The position numbers and the translations under genes were made by a program. This document shows, one piece after another, positions 1 through 5,495 of a stretch of 10,127 nucleotides of DNA; position 1 is the first letter of the stretch, and each line of letters opens with the position of its first letter. Origin of the DNA: Spirochaetota bacterium (lineage in GTDB: Bacteria > Spirochaetota > Leptospiria > Turneriellales > Turneriellaceae). The notes beneath the pieces were generated by a model. That model worked only from the letters and a program-made list of their open reading frames with translations. It was not told where the DNA came from and searched no databases. The DNA is taken from assembly GCA_963205035.1 (NCBI GenBank), contig CAUJII010000137.1:1-10127 (forward strand), read 5' to 3'.

Positions 1-23
1 TATTCTTGAAAACCGAAGCGGCA

Positions 24-62
24 AAATTGGCGTGTGGGTGCGCGTTATCCACACGTCAATTT
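24..62. repeat. 14-bp inverted repeat (stem-loop), possible terminator of an upstream gene
   Basis: Arms 24-37 (AAATTGGCGTGTGG) and 49-62 (CCACACGTCAATTT) pair over 14 positions. The only non-Watson-Crick position is G30 against T56, which would be a G-U wobble in a + strand RNA. The loop is 11 nt. The arms end in AAA/TTT, but there is no long T-run after the stem on either strand, so a factor-independent terminator is possible but weak. The descending arm overlaps a DnaA-box-like sequence. Confidence 0.6.
45..53 (+). promoter_or_regulatory. DnaA-box-like 9-mer TTATCCACA
   Basis: The sequence TTATCCACA matches the strong consensus DnaA box exactly. It sits in the loop and descending arm of the stem-loop at 24-62. 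I found no cluster of further boxes or an AT-rich unwinding region, so this is not an origin on present evidence. It could be an isolated regulatory DnaA site or chance; by base counting, a given 9-mer is expected less than once in 10 kb on two strands. Confidence 0.3.
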
Positions 63-260
63 GGCACAGGGAGTGAGAATGGCGAGTGAAATTGGTTATG
101 TAAGAGAGATAGGGGACGGGGTCAGGAGTTTAGGCTTAGAACTCGCTCGCTCGTTCGCAGACTCGATTTGAGGGCCTTGAATGAAGCATACGGAAACGAA
201 GGCGGAAATATGTTTCGGCCCGAGGATATTTTTGCTGTCGTCGCCTACGGTTACATGAAA

Positions 261-405
261 GGGATTTGTTGGGGGTAACTTCACAGACAACATTGCATTC
301 AATGCGCCGTAAATCTGAAAGCCTCGCAACTTTGCGCGCAAAGTTGCTGCTAAAGCGGCGAAGACGCCTGCTTTCAGTTTTACGGTGCCCCCCCTAACAA
401 ATCCC
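261..405. repeat. Nested, branched inverted-repeat element (145 bp)
   Basis: Two coaxial inverted repeats enclose hairpins. The outer stem is 261-275 with 391-405 (GGGATTTGTTGGGGG against CCCCTAACAAATCCC), 15 pairs including one G-T. The inner stem is 304-322 with 370-388, 19 positions with one G-T (306/386) and one T-T mismatch (314/378). Inside are a 22-bp perfect palindrome (326-347) and a small GGCG-AAGA-CGCC hairpin (357-368). Between outer and inner stem on the left is CATTG-CATT-CAATG (291-304). The folded form would be a multi-branched, cloverleaf-like structure. I see no target-site duplication at the ends. It may be a miniature mobile element, a REP-type palindromic repeat, or a structured 5' leader ending about 73 nt before the phosphatase ATG. 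The structure is seen directly; the identity is unknown. Confidence 0.7.
326..347. repeat. 22-bp perfect palindrome at the centre of the nested element
   Basis: The two half-sites GCAACTTTGCG and CGCAAAGTTGC are exact reverse complements with no spacer. As DNA it could be a dimeric protein site or cruciform core. As RNA it would fold as a hairpin of about nine pairs with a four-base loop. It is the apex of the 261-405 inverted repeat. Confidence 0.8.
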
Positions 406-478
406 GCGCCCCCCACCTGCACATCCATCGGATTTGGCTTGCCGCGAGACGGTTAACGTAGATTTTGCATTGGTTGCA

Positions 479-1819
479 ATGGGAAACACAGTTTTCGATT
501 TTATCTCTCAAGCAAGCGAGGCTGAACTGCAGGCGGAGCTTGTTCGTTACGTTTCTCTATTCCAAATAAACGAAGTTCTCTCTTCGACACTCGACTACGA
601 CGAGGTGTTGCGTCTGGTGCTGCAAGAAATGCGTGCGCTTTCGGGAGCTGAGATTGCATCGATTTTTCTCATTAACAAGAAAGAACAGGTTTTAGAATTT
701 GCCGCAACGACCGATGTGCAAGTCGAGCTTTTGAAGAGCGTGCGCGTCCCTTTGGGAAAAGGCATCTCGGGGTATGTTGCACAAACAGGCGAGCACGTCA
801 ACTTGAGCGACATCCGCAGCGACGAAAGATATTACAAAGAGGTCGACCAAACGCGCGGTGCAGAAACAAAGTCTTATCTATGCGTTCCGCTGAAACTACG
901 CGGAGAAATTAAAGGCACGGTGCAACTCATGAACAAGGTGGGCGGCGGCGCGTTCACCAACGCAGACATCCGCCTGATGCTCAATTTTTCTTCCCAGGCG
1001 GCGATGGCGATCGAAACGTCGCTCCTCCACCGGGAGGCTCTCACCAAGAAAGCGTTTGAAAGAGACGTCCATTTGGCGGCCGACATCCAACGGCAATCAC
1101 TGCCGAGCACCATGCCGTCGATTCCAGGTTATTCTCTCTTCGGGCACACCGAACCCGCGCAAGATGTCGGCGGCGACTATTTTCAATTCATCCCGCACAT
1201 CGACCGCACCACCAAACAAAAAATGGACATCATCGTCGCCGATGTTGCAGGGAAGGGAATCCCCGCTTCGCTCATCGTTTCGAATTTCCATGCAGCGCTT
1301 CAGCTCCTATCGCCTCTTTACGATACATTGGGAGAGCTCGCCTTCCAACTGAATAACTTCATGCGGCAAAATCTTATCTCGGGAACTTTTGTGACAGCAT
1401 TTATTGCGCGGTTAGAACCCGATACGGGCCGCGTGCAATATGTAAGCTGCGGACACAACCCACCTTATCTTTTTCGCGAAGAGAACGGTAACACCCAAGC
1501 GACACTGCTCGAACAAAGCGGCACTGCGTTTGGTTTGCGCTACGACATGGCTTACCGTGTGCATACAGTCAACTTGGAAGCTCAAGACACTCTGCTGATT
1601 TACTCCGACGGCATCACCGAAGCGATGGACCCGGACAACAACCAATACGAAACAGAGCGCATGCTCGCATGCGTCAAGAAGTCTCTTTCGTCGTCAAGAG
1701 AAAGCAAAAATGAATCCGCGCAGTATATCGTCGAAACGTTGCGCTCCGATGCCGATCGGCACCGCCGGGGCGCAGAAGTCAACGACGACTTGACGCTCGT
1801 TTGTTTGCGGCGCCTCTGA
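479..1819 (+). CDS. GAF domain-containing PP2C/SpoIIE-family serine phosphatase
   Basis: The product is a cytoplasmic signalling phosphatase of the PPM/SpoIIE (RsbU-like) family; relatives dephosphorylate anti-sigma-factor antagonists or related phosphoproteins. From the ATG at 479 it has 446 residues. An N-terminal helix leads into a GAF domain (about 21-180), then a linker helix and the PP2C domain (about 200-444). Metal-binding motifs are intact: DVGGDYF (229-235), VADVAGKGIP (253-262), GHNPPYLF (325-332), YSDGITEAMD (375-384) and the terminal DDLTLVCL (436-443). There is no transmembrane segment, so the GAF domain is the likely sensor; its ligand cannot be read from sequence. The frame also allows a TTG start at 434 (461 residues); neither start has a good Shine-Dalgarno, and I prefer the ATG because the extra residues lie outside any domain. 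No partner kinase or anti-sigma gene is nearby. gpmA follows after about 40 bp. Confidence 0.93.
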   Translation: MGNTVFDFISQASEAELQAELVRYVSLFQINEVLSSTLDYDEVLRLVLQEMRALSGAEIASIFLINKKEQVLEFAATTDVQVELLKSVRVPLGKGISGYVAQTGEHVNLSDIRSDERYYKEVDQTRGAETKSYLCVPLKLRGEIKGTVQLMNKVGGGAFTNADIRLMLNFSSQAAMAIETSLLHREALTKKAFERDVHLAADIQRQSLPSTMPSIPGYSLFGHTEPAQDVGGDYFQFIPHIDRTTKQKMDIIVADVAGKGIPASLIVSNFHAALQLLSPLYDTLGELAFQLNNFMRQNLISGTFVTAFIARLEPDTGRVQYVSCGHNPPYLFREENGNTQATLLEQSGTAFGLRYDMAYRVHTVNLEAQDTLLIYSDGITEAMDPDNNQYETERMLACVKKSLSSSRESKNESAQYIVETLRSDADRHRRGAEVNDDLTLVCLRRL

Positions 1820-1859
1820 CAACTGCTTTACGCTCGCTCTCTCGAACGAATCCATGCGC

Positions 1860-2534
1860 ATGGCAAAACTTGTTTTGATTCGCCACGGCCAATCGTTGTG
1901 GAATCTAAAAAATCTTTTCACTGGTTGGGTCGACGTCCCTCTATCGCAAACGGGCGTTCAAGAAGCCATTGAAGCGGGGAAACGACTCGCGCATGAAAAA
2001 TTCGACGCCATCTTCACCTCGACTCTCGTGCGTGCGATTACTACGGCTATGATTGTCATGTCAGAAAATAAAGAAGGCAAGGTGCCGATTCTCAGGAAAG
2101 AGAGTTCTGAAAAGAGCGCCGACTGGTACAAAATTTATTCCGAGAAGGCGATCGCTGACAGCATTCCCGTTTATTCGGCGTGGCAACTCAACGAACGCAT
2201 GTACGGCGAATTGCAAGGCATGGACAAGGCCGAGACCGCGCAGAAATTTGGCGACGCGCAAGTCAAGATTTGGCGGCGCAGCTTCGACGTGCCTCCACCC
2301 AAAGGCGAGGCTCTCAAAGACACTGCCGAGCGTACCGTGCCTTGGTTTAAGACGCATATCGAACCACAACTCAAAGAAGGAAAAAACATTCTTGTCGCCG
2401 CTCACGGCAATAGTCTGCGCGCGATTATTATGTACTTAGAAAACTTGAGTGAATCTCAAGTTTTAGAATTGGAACTCAAAACCGGTGAGCCTATCTTTTT
2501 TGAAATGGCTACCGGTAGCATCAAGCGAGTTTAG
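1860..2534 (+). CDS. gpmA: 2,3-bisphosphoglycerate-dependent phosphoglycerate mutase
   Basis: This glycolytic and gluconeogenic enzyme interconverts 3- and 2-phosphoglycerate through a phosphohistidine. Family signatures are clear: the RHGQS motif near the N-terminus with the phosphorylated His, FTSTLVRA, LNERMYGELQG with the catalytic Glu, WRRSFDVPPP, and AAHGNSLRA with the second catalytic His. The protein has 224 residues from the ATG at 1860 or 226 from the ATG at 1854; I chose 1860 because MAKLVLIRHGQS is the usual family start, but neither ATG has a clear Shine-Dalgarno. It differs from the ~250-residue E. coli form: it lacks a loop of roughly 25 residues after the PPP segment and has extra sequence (from about ENKEGKVP to IPVYSAW) before LNERMYG. 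From memory this is the arrangement of the chlamydial GpmA. It is the second gene of the + strand group. Confidence 0.96.
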   Translation: MAKLVLIRHGQSLWNLKNLFTGWVDVPLSQTGVQEAIEAGKRLAHEKFDAIFTSTLVRAITTAMIVMSENKEGKVPILRKESSEKSADWYKIYSEKAIADSIPVYSAWQLNERMYGELQGMDKAETAQKFGDAQVKIWRRSFDVPPPKGEALKDTAERTVPWFKTHIEPQLKEGKNILVAAHGNSLRAIIMYLENLSESQVLELELKTGEPIFFEMATGSIKRV

Positions 2535-2546
2535 ACGGATTAACCC

Positions 2547-2762
2547 CTGAACGAGAACGCACTCCTCATCTTACAATATCTCTTCGATCGCAAAGGCAAG
2601 CGTATCGCGATTGCAGATTTGGAGGGCGTACTCGCGCTCGACATCTACGCTTTGCGGCCGCTCATTGAAGATTTGAAAACGGCAGGGTTCATCACCGAAG
2701 ACGAATACTTACTCGAAATCAAAGCCGAAGGAATCCACTTCGCACGCGGCCGATGGGTCTAA
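2547..2762 (+). CDS. Small winged-helix-like protein with a CTG start, overlapping ruvC
   Basis: A 71-codon frame fills the gap between gpmA and ruvC and ends at TAA 2760-2762, overlapping the first 10 bases of ruvC. An in-frame TAA at 2541-2543 blocks extension, and the first usable initiator is CTG at 2547, with a GGA about 7 nt upstream. No ATG or GTG occurs near the N-terminus. The predicted order is helix (NALLILQYLFDR), helix (AIADLEGVLA), helix (YALRPLIEDLKTAGF), then an acidic/aromatic strand segment ending FARGRWV. That is the pattern of a small winged helix-turn-helix domain. Codon choice looks like the neighbouring genes, with many C- or G-ending codons. I do not recognise the family. 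It may be a DNA- or protein-binding partner of its neighbours, or a remnant of a longer gene. The coding call is fairly firm; the start codon and function are uncertain. Confidence 0.65.
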   Translation: MNENALLILQYLFDRKGKRIAIADLEGVLALDIYALRPLIEDLKTAGFITEDEYLLEIKAEGIHFARGRWV

Positions 2763-3274
2763 AATTCTTAGGCATCGACCCCGGCTATGCGCGCTTGGGG
2801 TATGGAATCATCGAGGTGGAAAACAACAAACCGCTGTTTGTCGATGCAGGGGTTTTTGAAACCGACGCAAAAAAGGCGGAAGGCGAACGCCTCCTCGAAC
2901 TGCAAAAAAAAATGCAAAAACTTTTTAAATCCCACAGTATAGTTCATGCAGGGCTCGAGCAAGTTTTCATGCGTAAAGACTTGACGACAGGCATCAGGCT
3001 CTCTGAAGCACGCGGCATCATCGTGATGAACCTTTTTCAAGCAGGCATTACCTACTCGGAGATCTCACCCAGCGCAATGAAAAAGACCATCGCAGGAACC
3101 GGAGCAGCGAACAAGAAAACTGTGCAACTGATGACAGCAAAACTTTTACATTTGCCCGAGCAAATGAAACTCGACGATGCGGCGGACGGGTTGGGGCTTG
3201 CATTTTGCGCATGGCTCAAGCACCTTGGTAGAATTGCTTGCCGCACCCCGCAAAGCCGCAAGACTGGCGTATGA
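2753..3274 (+). CDS. ruvC: Crossover junction endodeoxyribonuclease RuvC
   Basis: RuvC is the Holliday-junction resolvase; as a dimer it nicks symmetric strands of four-way junctions made by recombination, working with RuvAB. The protein has 173 residues, the same as E. coli RuvC. The four acidic catalytic residues can be located: D9 in LGIDPG, E69 in GLEQVF, and D142 and D145 in DDAADGLGLA. The basic, Gly-rich middle (SAMKKTIAGTGAANKK) fits the DNA-binding region. The ATG at 2753 lies inside the end of the preceding small ORF, and the stop overlaps the next gene by ATGA, so its translation is probably coupled at both ends. ruvA and ruvB are not in this window, so ruvC is separated from its partners here. 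Confidence 0.97.
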   Translation: MGLKFLGIDPGYARLGYGIIEVENNKPLFVDAGVFETDAKKAEGERLLELQKKMQKLFKSHSIVHAGLEQVFMRKDLTTGIRLSEARGIIVMNLFQAGITYSEISPSAMKKTIAGTGAANKKTVQLMTAKLLHLPEQMKLDDAADGLGLAFCAWLKHLGRIACRTPQSRKTGV

Positions 3275-4110
3275 AAGTCCACCACTTGCAAACAGGTTCG
3301 ATGTGTCCGTGGGGCGGCCCCTTCATGCACGATAAAGGAATTTTTGGCGGGCATGCGCATCTGATATGCCACTCGCTGCTCGTTGAAACGGAGGACGGTC
3401 TGGTTTTGGTCGATACGGGGTTTGGTCTTGAAGATGTGAGAAATCCGCGCCAGCGCTTGGGGATGTTATTCCCGACTTTGGCTGGCGTTCAACTCGACGA
3501 GCGCATGACTGCGGTCAGGCAAGTGGAAGCGTTGGGTTTTTCGCGCCACGATGTGCGCCATATTTTACCGACGCATCTCGATTTAGATCACGTCGGCGCC
3601 TTGTCGGATTTTCCGCACGCAAAAGTACATGTTTACGAAGACGAATATATCGCCGCGATGTCGCCTAAAACTTTCAAAGAAGGGCAGCGCTACCGCAGCG
3701 TACAGTGGGCGCATGGGCCGCATTGGGAAAGATATTCTTTAGAAGGGGAGTCGTGGTTTGGGTTCCCTTCGGTGCGCTCTCTTGCGGGGGCCGGCAAAGA
3801 CGAAATTTTGATTGTGCCGATTACCGGACACTCGCGTGGGCATTCGGCAATCGCCGTGAAAGCAGATAACGGTTGGCTCATGCACTGCGGCGATGCGTAC
3901 ATGCACCGTGGTCAGTTGGATCTCACAAACGAGCACTGCCCTGTGGGTCTCGATATTTTTCAGAGCGCACAATGTATCGACAACGAAGCGCGCGTCGAAA
4001 ACATACAAAGATTGCGGCAGTTGAAAGCGCGCCATGAAAGCGAAATCGAAATATTTAGCGCGCACGATGAAGACGAGTTCAACAGACTGAAACAAATTTC
4101 TGAAAAATGA
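3271..4110 (+). CDS. Metallo-beta-lactamase-fold hydrolase with an HxDxDH metal motif
   Basis: This is a 279-residue cytoplasmic MBL-fold protein of the lactonase/glyoxalase-II-like type. The ATG at 3271 is chosen because it overlaps the ruvC stop as ATGA; an upstream TTG at 3238 would sit inside ruvC. Fold markers in order are: an early beta region with GHAHLICHSLLVE and LVLVDTGFG (about 27-52), the metal motif THLDLDHVG (101-109), GHSRGHSAI (186-194), CGDAYMHRG (206-214) and SAHDEDEF near the C-terminus (about 263-270). The usual metal motif is HxHxDH; here the second His is Asp104. Dinuclear metal binding may still occur through H102, D106, H107, H191, D208 and H265, but the altered ligand may change metal or activity. 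The substrate is unknown. Its coupled neighbours, ruvC and an MlaE-type permease, give no clear hint. Confidence 0.9.
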   Translation: MKVHHLQTGSMCPWGGPFMHDKGIFGGHAHLICHSLLVETEDGLVLVDTGFGLEDVRNPRQRLGMLFPTLAGVQLDERMTAVRQVEALGFSRHDVRHILPTHLDLDHVGALSDFPHAKVHVYEDEYIAAMSPKTFKEGQRYRSVQWAHGPHWERYSLEGESWFGFPSVRSLAGAGKDEILIVPITGHSRGHSAIAVKADNGWLMHCGDAYMHRGQLDLTNEHCPVGLDIFQSAQCIDNEARVENIQRLRQLKARHESEIEIFSAHDEDEFNRLKQISEK

Positions 4111-4931
4111 GCAATTTTGGTGGCGCGACCCAACGTTCGGTCAATAGCTTTTTCAAACGCTATTTCAGCGGAACTGCCGTCAATCGCACGCTCATCGGCA
4201 TTAGCGACTATTATTGGTTCACACGAACGACTTTCCGAGCACTACTTACCATCAAGAAAAAACATTTAGACGCGCTCTTTATTGTCGTCATTAACCAAGT
4301 CCGATTTACGGGAGCGCAGGCGTTGCCGATGCTTTCTCTCATCGCACTCTCGATCGGCGCTATGACAATCATCGAAGCGATTACGTTCTTGCCTAAGTTA
4401 GGCCAAGATAACTTCATCGGTAATCTTTTGCGTCTTGTTATCGTGCGTGAAATGGGCCCCCTCATCACGGCAATCATTGTTCTCGCGCGCTCTGGCTCGG
4501 CAATCACCGCCGAGATGTGCACACAAAAAATGCACCGGGAAATCGATTCGATGGAAATGATGGGGATCAACCCCTATCTCATTATGGTCTTGCCGCGCCT
4601 CATAGGTGGAGTTATTTCCATAACGCTTCTCATTATTTATTTTGACGTCGTGGCGATTGTGGGGGGATATCTTATTTCTATGATGACGACTTCTTTTCCT
4701 TTCTCGACTTTCATGAGCCACATTGCGCGCTCTCTTACAATGGCTGACATTCTTGCGACCCTTGTCAAAGCCGTTTTCTCGGGGCTTGTCATCGCACTCA
4801 CTTGTACCTATTATGGATTCAAGACAGAGTCTCTTTTTCAAATCCCGATCAATGTTTCAAAGGCGGTCATCCGCTCGCTTTTTGTCGTCTTTATCGTGAA
4901 CGCATTTATCTCCGTTCTCTTCTACCTTTGA
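4107..4931 (+). CDS. MlaE-family (Mla/Tgd/MCE) ABC transporter permease
   Basis: The product is an inner-membrane permease of the kind that moves phospholipids or other lipids between inner and outer membrane with an ATPase (MlaF) and an MCE-domain protein (MlaD). It has 274 residues with about five hydrophobic segments. Diagnostic sequence includes VREMGPLITAIIVLARSGSA starting at 113, EIDSMEMMGINPY (145-157, the coupling-helix region), LPRLIGG (162-168) and YYGF (235-238). The ATG overlaps the MBL stop as ATGA. No ATPase or MCE gene lies next to it here; the following gene is a small membrane protein. Partners must be encoded elsewhere if it works as a standard Mla-type transporter. The family is firm; the exact substrate is not. 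Confidence 0.93.
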   Translation: MSNFGGATQRSVNSFFKRYFSGTAVNRTLIGISDYYWFTRTTFRALLTIKKKHLDALFIVVINQVRFTGAQALPMLSLIALSIGAMTIIEAITFLPKLGQDNFIGNLLRLVIVREMGPLITAIIVLARSGSAITAEMCTQKMHREIDSMEMMGINPYLIMVLPRLIGGVISITLLIIYFDVVAIVGGYLISMMTTSFPFSTFMSHIARSLTMADILATLVKAVFSGLVIALTCTYYGFKTESLFQIPINVSKAVIRSLFVVFIVNAFISVLFYL

Positions 4932-4934
4932 CCC

Positions 4935-5489
4935 ATGCGTACGCTCGCGCTCACTGTCTTTGTTTTCTTATCTTTCCCGCTCGGCGTTCAGAGCGCGGCC
5001 AAAGTACGCTTTGTTCAAGCAGAAAAAATACAACCGACAGCACCGTGGAAAAGCGCAAGCCTCGATTTTATCTTACCCGGGTATGGCTCGTTTGTGCACA
5101 AGAACTACATCAGCGCGTCGCTCTATTTCGCAGGTAATTTGGCGACTCTCGCTTCAACCTACATTGCCTACCGCAACTGGCGATTTTACGATTCTGCATA
5201 CCGCGCAGCCTCTCTGCGCCAAGCAACAGAACCCGACGCTCTCCTTTTCAAAGACCCGGCGGGGTCAAACGACTTCCTCTCGTTGCAAGATATCCGCAAC
5301 CGCTCGGAAAGAGGACAGCTCTTCTTCGCGCTTTCGATTGTAGCAAATATTGTGATCCGCTGCTTTAGCGCGGCAGAAACTTGGTCGCTCTCTGCCCACG
5401 AAGTCGAGCGCACGGGTCCACACTACGAAATTTTTTACGACGCTTTGGGTGCTATGAACGCGCAGGGTTCTTATCGATTCGTCTTCTAA
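4935..5489 (+). CDS. Hypothetical membrane protein with signal peptide (PGYGSF motif)
   Basis: This 184-residue protein starts with a typical signal sequence (MRTLALTVFVFLSFPLGVQS, probable cleavage near 20-22). A short polar segment leads into SLDFILPGYGSFVHKNY and a hydrophobic helix (about 60-78). After a charged, aromatic-rich loop (about 79-128) comes a second hydrophobic helix (about 128-144). It ends with SYRFVF. The 'PG-G-F...Y..A' arrangement followed by a helix resembles DUF5683-type membrane proteins, but that is a loose resemblance. It starts 3 bp after the MlaE-type permease, so it is almost surely co-translated and may be an accessory factor for that permease in the envelope. 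No function can be assigned. It is the last gene of the + strand unit. Confidence 0.8.
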   Translation: MRTLALTVFVFLSFPLGVQSAAKVRFVQAEKIQPTAPWKSASLDFILPGYGSFVHKNYISASLYFAGNLATLASTYIAYRNWRFYDSAYRAASLRQATEPDALLFKDPAGSNDFLSLQDIRNRSERGQLFFALSIVANIVIRCFSAAETWSLSAHEVERTGPHYEIFYDALGAMNAQGSYRFVF

Positions 5490-5495
5490 GGCGTT

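Larger units (their letters stand above)
1..478. other. Structured non-coding region upstream of the phosphatase gene
   Basis: No convincing gene lies here. Short open frames reach the left edge on the + strand (stops near 74 and 85) and could be the tail of an upstream gene, but neither has recognisable features. A 110-codon - strand frame (428 to 96) runs straight through a large inverted repeat, has no ribosome binding site and resembles no family I know, so I do not call it. What the region does hold is DNA structure: a stem-loop at 24-62 with a DnaA-box-like 9-mer, and a nested inverted-repeat element at 261-405. C-tracts lie at 388-394 and 409-414. I see no convincing -35/-10 pair. The promoter of the downstream gene should lie in or upstream of this stretch. 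Confidence 0.6.

Noticed and set aside
1..120. Replication origin suggested by the DnaA box
   Set aside because: Only one exact box is visible, there is no box cluster or AT-rich stretch, and no dnaA, dnaN or rpmH gene is nearby in the window.
261..405. Integron attC site
   Set aside because: The ends contain GTTGGGG and CCTAAC in the order opposite to an attC (which runs RYYYAAC to GTTRRRY) and do not fit the consensus fully. No integrase is present.
96..428. 110-codon open frame on the - strand upstream of the phosphatase
   Set aside because: It reads through the entire nested inverted repeat, lacks a ribosome binding site and matches no family I recognise. It may be a by-product of a repeat element, though similar spurious proteins could be annotated in relatives.
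4398..4841. 147-codon - strand frame inside the MlaE-type permease
   Set aside because: It is antisense to a well-conserved membrane protein, has no domain signature and is rich in His, Arg and Asn as expected for a shadow frame.
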